Shown here in pieces: positions 54,589 to 64,000 of a DNA stretch of 64,000 nt (positions are counted from its first letter, which is position 1; each line of letters begins with the position of its first letter). This stretch comes from Rana temporaria. Taxonomy: Eukaryota > Chordata > Amphibia > Anura > Ranidae. Both the position numbers and the translations under genes were made by a program. The stretch spans positions 32,294,563 to 32,358,562 of the forward strand of contig NC_053490.1 of assembly GCF_905171775.1 (NCBI RefSeq), written 5' to 3'. Below the pieces are notes generated by a model. It saw nothing but the letters and a program-made list of their open reading frames with translations, was not told where the DNA came from and ran no database searches.

Positions 54589-55314
54589 GGGGTAGATTCA
54601 GGTACCTGTTACGGCGGCGTATCTCCAGATACGCCGCCGTAACTTCAAATCTGCGTCAGCGTTTCGTTACGCCGATTCACAAAGGCAGTTACGCTGAAAA
54701 AATAGGCTTCCTCCACCGACGTAACTTGATTGTGGCGGCGTAGAATTGTGTGCAATATCACTTTGGCCACTAGGGTCGCTTCCGTTGTTGTCGGAATAGA
54801 ATATGCTAATTTCCTAGATACGCCGATTCACAAACGTACGTGCGCCCGGCGTTCGTTTTTTACGTCGTTTGCGTTAAGGCTTTTTCGGCGTAAAGGCTGC
54901 TCCTGCTATTAGGAGGCGCAACCAATGTTAAGTATGGACGTCGTTCTCGCTTCGAAATTTGAATTATTTACGTCGTTTGCGTAAGTCGTTCGCGAATAGG
55001 GCTGGACGTAATTTACGTTCACGTCGAAACCAATATGTCGTTACGCCGTACTTGGAAGCAATGCACACTGGGATACGCCGTCCGTAAAAAAAACGTCAAT
55101 CACGTCAGGTCATCATACATTTACATAAAACACGCCCCCCTTCCACATTTGAATTACTCGCGCTTACGCCGGCCCCATTTACGCTACGCCGCCGCAACTT
55201 ACGGAGCAAGTGCTTTGTGAATACAGCACTTTCTCCTGTATGTTACGGCGGCGTAGCGTAAATACGGTACGCTGTGCCGCCGTATCATTGCGCGCCCCAA
55301 CCTGAATCCACCCC
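54589..55314. mobile_element. Harb-MITE variant, ATA duplication
   Basis: Termini GGGGTAGATTCAGG and CCTGAATCCACCCC differ from the main family, but the interior matches (CACTGGGATACGCCG, GTGCTTTGTGAATACAGCAC, AGTATGGACGTCGTTC). ATA at 54586-54588 and 55315-55317. Confidence 0.9.
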
Positions 55315-56576
55315 ATAGTAAATTACAGAGCACACAGTGGCTGCAACGTTCTGTAATGGATATAGTGGCCCAAACAAACTATTTAAAGTGAAATTAAACA
55401 TGGCATTCTACTTGAATATTCATGCAAAATTTCATCAGGGAGCAATGCACCTGGAAGATTCACCTGCATAGAATGTTCGCCGAATGTCAGATTCACTGCT
55501 TTATATAAATATGTCACTTGTGTTTTTATTTACCCAAAATGTAGGCAGCAGATTAAAATAAAGTTAATTTGGGCAAATAGATGATGTAAGAGTTATCTTT
55601 TTTTTTCTGGAGTTTTTTTTTAAGAGGAATAACAGAGGACAAAAAAAAACAAAAGGATCTACGACAATAATTCCTTGAGAGAATCTGCTTTGCTTCACTT
55701 GCACGCCGAAATATAATTCAATTGGAGTAAATGTTTTGTCACGCACACCTCCATTTCTGATCCTTTGTACATGGTATTCAGTTCCTCTAAAAATATTTTT
55801 CTAAAATAGTTGCCTTTCCCTCCAAAATAATTCACAAAGTTACATTCCTAAGCCTATAACTACGAGGGCTTTACGTCCTGATCCTAAGCACATGGTATAT
55901 TGCACCGCTAAAGCCCTTCCATCTATAGAGGGCGGACAGCGTCTGCTTTTCGTGAACTGAACAAGGGCCCCCGCCAGACCGCTTTGGTCTTTAGCAACAT
56001 CCGTCGCTTGCAGCAGGAACTGAGGTAAGATTTTCTGAAGCCTTCCCCGTCTTCGGCTGCCAGCGAAAACATGACAAGTTGGAGGGATCACAGCGAGGTT
56101 CTGCTGATCTCACACAGAACCCGTGGCGGCGTACTCCACGCGTGCTAAGACAAGGGAAGTCTTTTCATCGCCGAAATCTTCTAACACCAACACTGCACTT
56201 TATTTTCCTAAATAGGGTCTGACAAGAAGGGTAATCAAGCTTGTCCCGGAGTTACCAGCGCCGGGTCCTGGAGGTGAAGTAAATTAATCTTTATTGCAGC
56301 AAATACAACATTAATTCTGTCCTTAAACGTTATAAAAAAAAAAAGAAAAGAATTCTTCACGGCTATGAAAATGTCAGCATGGGTAAAGCGTTACAGAAGA
56401 CGGCTGTAGACCCTGTTTGACCCCGCTGATGCAGATTAAGGTGTAATTCCAATGCAGAGTACGTTTTCGGGAATAAAGAAGGCATAATCAATTTTTCCAT
56501 CCACCACATCTGAGGGCACACAAAAATGGAACAGATTACTTTTAATGGTTGCTTGTTGTACACTTTGAACAATGGA
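55315..56576. other. No feature recognised
   Basis: About 1.26 kb of unique-looking sequence. The minus frame 55840-56091 has no recognised domain. May be host sequence. Confidence 0.4.
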
Positions 56577-56597
56577 CAGGCCCACCTACTAGTGTAC

Positions 56598-57209
56598 AGA
56601 AAAAGGTAAAGCTGCGCTGTAACATGAATCAGCATAAATATCAAATATGCTATAAGTGATGCACACAAAACACCAGTATAATAAGTGAATTTTGTGAAAA
56701 AATTATGTGCAAAAGTTCATGAGAAGGATGTATCAGAAAAGTTCAAATAAGTGATAGAACGTTCTCCGAATGGGTGATTTTAAATGTCCAGATGATATTG
56801 TGAATCTGTATAGCAGATGACAGAATCCTCCACCACTTATAATCTAACTGCTTACCAGAGCAAGAAGTTAGTCAGGCATATAAACATATGAGCCACTTAA
56901 GGGATCCGGGAAATGCTGTCAGTCTCTCTCCAATCTCACCAATCCTCTACATCAGACCCAACTCTCTCCATAAGTACGACCCAGAGGAGAAAAACACTAA
57001 TATAGCGTAATACCGTTGAGAATGGTTTTATTAATAAAAAAGTAGTGCACTCACATGTATGCAGATAAAAAAGTGCGTGTATCGATAATAGCCGGCCGGC
57101 TCTACTGTCCGCTCGTCCTTCCGGGTAGACAGCGTGGTACGAATCGTGGTGACGTCAGCACGTCGCTCCTCCCTACGCCGTTTCGTCACAATAATGACTT
57201 CTTCCAGGG
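56598..57209 (-). mobile_element. Hammerhead retroposon with ~16-bp duplication
   Basis: CCACCTACTAGTGTAC (56582-56597) and CCACCTACTAGTGTGC (57210-57225) flank a 612-bp unit read on the minus strand. It starts directly at the hammerhead core (CCCTGGAAGAAG), has AATAAA at 57027-57032, the phrase GTGGTGGAGGATTCTG at 56822-56837 and a 3' tail ACAGCGCAGCTTTACCTTTT. Order and motifs match 49484-50234. Confidence 0.88.
57169..57209 (-). ncRNA. Hammerhead ribozyme motif
   Basis: Minus strand: CTGGAAGA (one inserted G relative to CTGAAGA), extra A, stem II GTCA/TGAC with loop TTATTG, GAAA (57184-57181), CGGCGTA with A at the cleavage position, and GGG, two bases of which can pair with CC before the core. 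The 5' strand of stem I would come from the flanking target or a tandem copy. Confidence 0.65.
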
Positions 57210-57225
57210 CCACCTACTAGTGTGC

Positions 57226-57590
57226 TTGGCAGGCATTAAAAGAACAAGACACCTATATTCAATACACGTGAAAAATAAACCTGCTAAGAAATATTCTGAA
57301 TGAAAAGTGTAAGCAGCAAACCTTGTGCAAGACATATACACAGTGAGTAAACATAAAATAGAGAAAGGTCGCGCTATTCAATCATGTATATACAAATGTA
57401 AACATTTGATGATGATTAGCACAGTCAGCAAGTGATGTGAAATTAAATCATGATGTCAATCTCCACCATCGTAGTGATCTTAAATATCAGTGCCTCCACC
57501 AACATCTGTGAAGATTTCTCACTCAGGTTCCAGGTGATGCATCTCCTCCGTCTCACAGTCTTTGTGTTTCCTCCGAACGGAGGAGATTAG
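57226..57590 (-). mobile_element. Related retroposon 3' part
   Basis: Minus strand contains GATGGTGGAGATTGACATC (57455-57470 region) and the tail AATAGCGCGACCTTTCTCTA (57362-57380), both counterparts of motifs in the two better-bounded hammerhead units. No hammerhead core is seen upstream; CTCCGTTCGGAGG at 57570 is a separate small hairpin. Confidence 0.45.
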
Positions 57591-58484
57591 ACATGTGCAC
57601 AACAAAAATGTTCGTATTTTTTTTGTTCCGTTTTGTCTCGTTCCGTAGATTCGTAAAGATTCGTAATTTCGTAAGACTCAAGTTTTCCTATTTGGACCCG
57701 TTCGTATTTTCGTAACAGTTTTATTTTCGTTTATACTGAATGATTCGTAATTCTGTCTAATTTATTTTCGTTAATTCGAAATTCGTAATTTTGTTAGATA
57801 ATAATTTTCGTTTAATGGATTCGTAATTTTGTACTTTCGTAAATACACAGCAACACGAGGTTAATCCATATCTCTTAAGCCCCGTACACACGGTCGGACT
57901 TTTTGCCAACAAACGTCAAAATGAGCGTTTTCCAAAAAATCCGACCGTGTGTACGCTCTATCGGACAAACTTTTTCGGTTTCAAAAGTCCGGCCAACTCC
58001 CTTTAGACAAAAATCCACGGAAAAGTTTGTTTGAAGTCCGATCGTGTGTACGAGGCTTTACACTGTACAATGTGACTCAGCACAAAAGAGAGAAGCTGAT
58101 TGGCTAAGATATTAAGTAATCACTCACTAACTACACTGCCCAATGGCCATTCGAAAGAACGATACAAGTACAAAAATTTACGAACAGACAAAGAAACGGA
58201 TTTACAAAACACACAAATGAAAATACGAACATACGAATGAAAAAACGAACAGACAAAGGATTTAAAATACGGAATGCAAATCGTTTGTTATAGATGTTAT
58301 TTTCGTTCTTTTGCTTTTTCAGTGTTTCGTATTTTAGTAAGATTGTCCAATCATACGTTCGTATTTTCGCTTGTTCGTTATTTTGCTTATTCGTAATTCC
58401 GTAATTTTCGTATTTTGGTTCTTTCAGCTTTTCAGATGTTCGAATTGATACGAATGTACGAAAACGAACAAATTCGCACGAAGC
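57590..58484. mobile_element. TTCGTA-rich palindromic repeat
   Basis: ACATGTGCACAACAAAAATG at the left and ACGAACAAATTCGCACG at the right, with the TTCGTA/TACGAA hexamer dominating both halves in complementary sense. The centre has GAGAAGCTGATTGGCTAAG. Split by a small MITE at 57878-58057. Class unknown. Confidence 0.65.
57878..58057. mobile_element. Small MITE, TTA duplication
   Basis: Ends AGCCCCGTACACACGGTCGG and CGATCGTGTGTACGAGGCT, flanked by TTA at 57875-57877 and 58058-58060. Shares the CGTACACAC theme with 23091-23528 but is distinct. Confidence 0.88.
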
Positions 58485-59487
58485 GCTCACCCCCGAAGGA
58501 GCCGCTGGATAATTTGGGGATCGGCGTATTAAGTTACCAAGTTCTCTTGTCTAGGGGTACAACTTGTGAGTGTGGACAGGGAGCAAATGTTCAGACAACT
58601 GTGTGAGTTTCCAATGCTTCAAGGCCAACATCAATATGGCACACAATAGGAACAAAAAAGGGTTGATGAGCAGAGAGAAGAACTGCAGTATCAGGCCTTG
58701 GATATCAAGAACATGGAGAGCAAGCCTGCTCTTTCAGCATAGACAGTTCAAACGTCGCCACTCCCGCCAGAGTAGGTAAAGTGCCCCTGGACAGGTGATT
58801 AACTTGAGCCTGGCAGCCAGAAGGTCACTTGCAAATGAAGTCACTGGGAGGAAAACAGGGCCTCTGCACAGGCCTGGTATATATTCAAATATGGTTAAAT
58901 GGTAGAACTAGCGAATCCTCCCAGTAAGTCTAATTCAGGGTCACCAATAGACAGCTGAAATGTACCTGTCATGTGGTGTGGTGAACAGATACCCGATGGC
59001 ACGTCCAGACCTCGCAGACAACCTCTGTATCTAGGTACTCCCGAGCAGACCCCCCATCATACAGCTCCCAGCTTAGGATCTGGGACCCAGCGAGCCGCTG
59101 GGGTCCCTCTCAGCATCAAGGTGAGATTTCGGTAGGTGCGTAGCTTCGGCCAGGCAGGCCTCGATGGCGGGGCCCATGGATGCGCGCACCCCGCGTAGAA
59201 CAGAACTACTCATGGCGGTCGCCACAGATATACCCCCCGCCAGCATGCCCGAAGAGAGAAAACCCCTCTGATTGGCTGCTGAGGAAACATAGGTCCGTCA
59301 GAGCCCCTCTAGCGCCAACTGTCGCCCAGGGGTGATAACACACCCCTGGCACGCAGACTGACCCACGAGGCAGTACCAAACCGGCAACAGCACAAACTAA
59401 ACAATTTGTGAGTGGGAGCAACTTAAATCTCCCACTCCCCACCAACTTCAGCGCAACGCCCCACTAACTAAAAAGGGGGGCGCTACA
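58485..59487 (-). other. Possible LTR, minus orientation
   Basis: On the minus strand from 59487: TGTAGCGCCCCCCTTTTTAG, a typical amphibian LTR start, then GGGGTATATCTGTGG near 59235 as a TATA-like box. The 3' end and duplication are not identified, so the extent is approximate. No retroviral-type gene is seen. Confidence 0.4.
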
Positions 59488-59945
59488 TAAGGAACACTGA
59501 TCTGCCTCCTCCCAGACAGTCCACCCCCCCAAAACAGTAAGAAAACACTCCCAGGGAATGCACTTAACCCCTTGATTCTCCCTGGTGTTAACCCCTTCCC
59601 TGCCAGTGTCATTAGTACAGTAACAGTGCATATTTTTAGCACTGATCACGGTAATAATGTCACTGATCCCCATACAAGTGTCAGGTGTCCCATTTGTTTG
59701 CCGCAATTTTGCAGTCCTGCTAAAAATTGCTGATCGCCATTACTAAAGTAAAAAATAAATACAATATTCCATAATATTGGGTATTTTTTTTTCCCCCAAA
59801 AATATGTTGCAGAATACACATTGACCTAAATTGATGAAGAAATTTGATATTTTTTATTGGATATGTATTATAGCAGAAAGTAAAACATTTTTTTTTTTTT
59901 ATTCAAAATTTGCTGCCATTTTTGTTTATAGCGCATCCAATTTAC
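59488..59945 (+). mobile_element. TTAA-A fragment
   Basis: TTCCCTGCCAGTGTCATTAG, TTAGCACTGATCACGG, TTGCAGTCCTGC and TTTGTTTATAGCGCATCC are degenerate TTAA-A phrases in plus orientation. Neither TTAA end is present. Confidence 0.6.
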
Positions 59946-60518
59946 ATATATATGAACCCAGCCTTAGGCAAGTATAAAGTTGGCATCATAACATAATTTT
60001 TGTTAAACTGCAGAATGGGTGGGGTAGGAGGGATAGTTTGACCCCCCCCCCACAATGATTTCATAAACAGTACATACTTTACTTAGATTGTGTTTTTTAA
60101 ATGAACCCATCCAACTGTACTCCTGGCTGGTTCTGTTAAATGGACGCTGGGCAAGAAGAAGCCAGAGAGGCAAGTGCAGGAGGGGTGGCCAGAGGTCTGT
60201 GCGCAGCTGATGTACAATGACAACAGTGAGACTACAGAGATGCAGTTTAATCCAGGAGAAGGCACTTTAGCTGTGGTGACACATCCAATGAAACACCACG
60301 AGACTCATTCCCAGAATCAAAAGGCATCTATGGATCTATAGTTTCTCTACAGCTGGAGCACCAAGTATTCCTACCAGGCCGGGACTGGCCATAGGGCACC
60401 TGCTCTGTGGGCCGGGGCCGCATGTCTAGGCAGGAGCAGCCTGTTGGTGATTGGAACATATGAGAAGAGCTGGGCCGCCTCTTGCTGTGTGGCCATACCT
60501 GTGTCTCCTCTTTGGCAA
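59946..60518. other. No feature recognised
   Basis: C tract at 60042-60051. No ends or coding support. Confidence 0.4.
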
Positions 60519-60724
60519 CTTTCACACTGAGGCACTTTATAGGCGCTATAACGCTAAAAAGAGCACCTGTAAAGCACCTTGAAAGAGCCTCTCCTCACAC
60601 TCCGGTGTGTTGGCAGGACGATTAAAAAAAAGTCCTGCAAGCCGCATCTTTGCAGCTCTGTAGGAGCAGTGTATACTTTTAGCGGCGCTTTACCGTTGAT
60701 GCGCCGACCACCTGAGTGTGAAAG
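60519..60724. mobile_element. Short TIR element (CTTTCACACTGAGG ends)
   Basis: CTTTCACACTGAGGCAC at the left and CCACCTGAGTGTGAAAG at the right are inverted repeats about 200 bp apart. The interior includes GCTTTTAGCGGCGCTTTA-like sequence. No target duplication seen. Confidence 0.6.
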
Positions 60725-61330
60725 CAGCCTTACGGTGTAGTGTGAAGATCGTATCCTTTACAGAAACAGTGCATGTGCCAGATTCAGGCAAAATAGATTC
60801 ATGAACTCAGTTAACGCCTTACATGCCAATGGTCAGCGGGGACAGAGGCACAACACAAGCTTGGGCACCTTGACAGCTGAGCAGGGACACGGTCACGAGT
60901 CATCATTATTAACAGTGGAGATACATGGGGAATATAGGATTTCACAGCAGCTGTAGCATGAAGACCAATAGAGGGATCGGTATTTGGGTGGTGAATGTCT
61001 GAGTAGGGGGCAGTGGTTGGGGGAGTGGGGAGTCCATCGGTGGTGCGAGGGGGCGGTAGCTAGGGATCTGCAAGTGAGAATCTTTGGGGGGGGCAGCGGT
61101 TGGTGGGGTTTGCGTTGCAGCGTGGTGGACAGTCTCCGTGGGCGTTCTATCAACAGCTACCCCCACTTTCCATCCAATTGTAGAGGAATTGGCTGCTCGA
61201 TCTGGAATGCCTGTGTCTGTTTTTTGTCTCAGTTTGAGCTCGATGCCTACCCCTTGTTTAATCAGATAAACTTGTCAATAATATATTTGCCTTTGCTCTC
61301 TGTAAATGCTGTTTTTTTCCAGTAGAAACT
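60725..61330. other. No feature recognised
   Basis: G-rich on the plus strand between 60980 and 61100, producing Pro-rich minus frames and Gly-rich plus frames. No domain seen. Confidence 0.4.
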
Positions 61331-61332
61331 TA

Positions 61333-62365
61333 CTGTATTTATTGGCATATAACACTCACTTTTTCACCCTGAAAATAGAGGGTAAACTGTGCCTGCGTGT
61401 TATACGCAGGGGGCTGTGTAATCTGTTTTTCCTGAAACTTCCCTCTTAACTGCTTGCCGACCTGCCGCCATCATTCTACGGCGGCAGGTCGGCTCTCTCG
61501 CAGGCTACCAGGGGAGCGCGCACGCCCCCGACTCCCGTGCCCAGCGGGCGCGATTGCTCGTTACAGAGCGGGGACCGGGAGCTGTGTATGTAAACACACA
61601 CAGCTCCCGGTCCTGTCAGGGGGGGAAATGCTGATCTTCTGTTCATACAATGTATGAACAAAGGATCAGTGATTTCCCCTAGTGAGGCCACCCCCCTCCC
61701 CCACAGTAAGAACACACCCAGGGCCATACTTAACCCCTTCACTGCGAGTGGCATTTTTATAGTAATCCAATGGATTTTTATAGCACTGATCGCTATAAAA
61801 AGGTCCCAAAAATGTGTCAAAAGTGTCCGCGATAATGTCGCAGTACCGAAAAAAAAACGCTGATCGTCGCCATTACTAGCAAAAAATATTAATAAAAATA
61901 TTAATAAAAAATGCCATAAAAATACCCCCTATTTTGTAAACGCTATAACTTTTGCGCAAACCAATCAATAAACGCTTTTTGCGATATTTTTTTACGAAAA
62001 ATATGTAGAAGAATACGTATCGGCCTAAACTAAGGAAAAAAATAGTTTTTTTATATATTTTTGGGGCATATTTATTACAGCAAAAAGTAAAAAAATATTC
62101 ATTTTTTTCAAAATCGTCGCTCTATTTTTGTTTATAGCGTAAAAACTAAAAACCGCAGAGGTGATCAAATACCACCAAAAGAAAGCTATTTGTGGAAAAA
62201 AAAGGACGCCAATTTTGTTTGGGAGCCACGTCGCACGACCGCGCAATTGTCAGTTAAAGCGACGCAGTGCCGAATCGCAAAAAGTACTCTGGCCTTTGAC
62301 CAGCAATATGGTCCGGGGGTTAAGTGGTTAAAGTTAGGGTGCGTGTTATACGTCGATAAATACGG
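61333..62365. mobile_element. TA-X element with nested TTAA-A
   Basis: CTGTATTTATTGGCATATAAC at the left and TTATACGTCGATAAATACGG at the right with TA on both sides. Only about 145 bp is its own; the rest is the TTAA-A insertion at 61446-62331. Confidence 0.85.
61446..62331 (+). mobile_element. TTAA-A element nested in TA-X
   Basis: TTAACTGCTTGCCGACC at the left and GTCCGGGGGTTAAGTGGTTAA at the right with TTAA at both ends. It has a GTGTATGTAAACACAC dyad and all distal blocks (CTATTTTGTAAACGC, AATACCACCAAAAGAAAGC, GTCGCACGACCGCGC). Confidence 0.92.
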
Positions 62366-63469
62366 TAATAAAAAAAAAACATGGAATTTGACCGGGAGCT
62401 TTGAAGCAACTACCCTTTCAAATTACTAAATCTAGGTTTTCTAATTTATCTATCCCAATCTAATCATCTGCTTGATATAGCATCTCAAATTATAGAAAGT
62501 TTCTTGGTTCACAAATTTACAAGTGCTTGACATTACAGACAATAGACATTTGTGTATTTCGAACTTCTAGCACAATAAAAGAGTTGAAAGATAAAACAAG
62601 ACTTTATGCTGCTAAGCGGAGTTACCTTGCAGATTTCTTTACAACGAATCAAGCCTGGCCAGGTACGGCCTTTGGAAAAGGTTAGTAGTTGGGCTGACCC
62701 AGAAAATACCTCTGAAAACCAGAGTACGGCACATTTTTATTGAAGAGATTTGTTTTTTTCAAAAAGTAAATATAAAGTCAGACAAAAAGGGAATAACTGG
62801 CTGTTTTATAGAAGCTTGAATAGTCTGAAAGAGAGCAATTAAGACCTGAGAATATTTTGAAGCTTGGAAAAGTGTCGATGTCCCCTTGGCAGCTTTGACC
62901 CTGAGATTGGAAGAAGAAGAAGAAAAAAAAAAAAAAAAAAAAAAGTACATTTACAAAACATGTTTTTTTTCCCCCCCATTAACTCCTTTTCTTGGAGATC
63001 ATTAGGGGACACAGAGCAGAAGTTGTGAGACGCTGGGTTATGCTGCTGCCTACAGGATATAGGGCAGTGACAAACATCTGTAAAACAGCCAGGTATATTT
63101 CGCCAACTCCCCTCATGCTCCAGATTTATGGAAAAGCAGATTAATCGATCAATATCTCATAATGAACTCCATTAGCGCTTTGAGAGGAAAGGGAGGAGCC
63201 CCAACCCCGATGCTTCAAGATAACATTTCTTGTGTAGCGCAAAAAAGGATTCTTTACAGGTTAAGGTCGCCAACGGGGATGGAAAGATTGTGATTAAGAG
63301 TAGACAGAGGACTATCCCTCACGGGTTCAAAGGGCAGTTTTTGGAGGACCAACAAAACCAGACTGAGATTCCATGGTGTCACTGGGGGACTAATGTAAGC
63401 AGCACCCGGTACAAAGACTTTCACTTAGGCTAGCCATACATTATACACCATAATAGCTTTCAAAGGCGT
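62366..63469. other. No feature recognised
   Basis: Poly-A/GAA tract at 62905-62945. The plus frame 63230-63433 (67 codons) has no known domain. Otherwise unique-looking. Confidence 0.4.
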
Positions 63470-64000
63470 GCTGCATCCAATAATACTAACAGAAAAATAA
63501 ATCCCTCACAAGAACTTGTGTGGATAAAGGTGGATTTTGAAGGCTCAACATTTATACATATACAGTATATAAAAATAATATTTTATTTCACAAATGTTAA
63601 CTAGTAAGAAGGGCTTCACAATGAGCCAAAACAAGGGGTACGCCCCTATAAACCTTCAAAGACATCACAAGACAAGTGTAACCGTGAGTGGCCAATAGTC
63701 TGTCACTTGTACGTGTCTTTCAGATACTCTTGTCCAGTTCTAGATGGTGAACGTGTTTCGCTTAGCTTGTAGCTTCTTCAGCTACAAGCTATGCAAAACG
63801 TGTTGACCATCTGGAACTGGACAAAAGTATCTGAAAGACATGTACAAATTGCAAGGCCTGGTATATACACTTGTTTTTGCCTGATTTGTTTGCGCATTGT
63901 GCCCTAACCCAAGACATAGTAGCAGGCAACTTTCTGAGCATTTTTTTTTTTTGCATGAAATAAACATGTTTGTTTGGAGTACAGGTAACAATGAATGGCA
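63470..64000. mobile_element. Head-to-head hammerhead foldback, cut by window edge
   Basis: Inverted arms of about 70 bp (63705-63777 and 63786-63855) share GATACTCTTGTCCAGTTCTAG and complement and meet at CTTCTTCAG. Reading outward, the left copy has a poly-A signal (AAATAAAAT) at 63581-63589 on the minus strand and the right copy AATAAA at 63958-63964 on the plus strand. Confidence 0.75.
63745..63785 (-). ncRNA. Hammerhead ribozyme motif
   Basis: Minus strand: core CTGAAGA (one change) at 63781-63775, extra A, stem II GCT/AGC with a nested loop, GAAA at 63759-63756, CACGTT with a U at the cleavage position. The plus-strand sister arm (63786-63815) keeps stem II and helix III (AAAACGTGTTG) but has lost the G of GAAA. 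Confidence 0.6.

Noticed and set aside
55431..55442. Minus-strand CCCTGATGAAA
   Set aside because: No stem II or GAAA-ACGCGT downstream; single-box chance match.
63318..63336. GGTTCAAAGG-like word resembling a tRNA B box
   Set aside because: No A box or cloverleaf partner within tRNA distance. The similar words in the 64-bp array are repeat units.

Overview
The window reads as intergenic or intronic DNA of an anuran, most likely a ranid-type (neobatrachian) frog. The inference rests on the repeat content: dense TTAA-flanked elements ending TTAACCACTTAAG, many short elements ending GGCCCAGATTCAC, hAT and Tc1 relics and solo LTRs, with no recognisable host exon. The only intact protein-coding genes I can support belong to a transposon. 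Most open frames come from tandem repeats or palindromes.

Layout. 0-16 kb: a nested foldback of hammerhead-bearing retroposons (0.5-1.45 kb), TTAA elements, Harbinger-type MITEs, a 64-bp minisatellite, two hAT elements and a solo LTR. 16.6-21.2 kb: an element with TA target duplication holds a complete PIF/Harbinger transposon (16783-20514, TSD TGG) with two convergent, intron-containing genes: a Myb/SANT-like DNA-binding protein (416 aa) and a HARBI1-type DDE transposase (357 aa). 21-38 kb: nested TTAA and Harbinger-type elements, an element with a long palindrome, a Tc1 relic, a solo LTR and minisatellites inside TTAA elements. 39-46 kb: a Tc1-like element split by a hAT with a huge internal minisatellite, then more TTAA, hAT and MITE copies. 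46-55 kb: TTAA elements, a TA microsatellite, a hammerhead retroposon with a 14-bp TSD, a 200-bp assembly gap and a Tc1 transposase fragment. 55-64 kb: another hammerhead retroposon with a ~16-bp TSD, a TTCGTA-rich element, a possible LTR, a nested TA/TTAA pair and a final head-to-head hammerhead foldback.

How the parts interact. The Harbinger element appears able to supply both proteins its family needs. About thirteen shorter elements with matching ends, several with clean 3-bp duplications, lie around it, and two (26763-27533, 51439-52189) look like internal-deletion derivatives of the autonomous form. Insertion nesting gives relative ages: several older TTAA elements were later hit by Harbinger-type elements.

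Main discovery candidate. Nine loci carry all or part of the hammerhead ribozyme core: CUGAUGA, stem II, GAAA, then a very short helix III that is usually the palindrome ACGCGU. Eight of them sit upstream of a same-strand AATAAA within about 45-355 bp. Three host units are bounded by 14-17 bp direct repeats, and several are arranged head-to-head. This fits non-autonomous retroposons related to the hammerhead-bearing Penelope-like elements or retrozymes; that assignment is inference. Local family names used below (TTAA-A, TTAA-D, TA-X, Harb-MITE) are mine.
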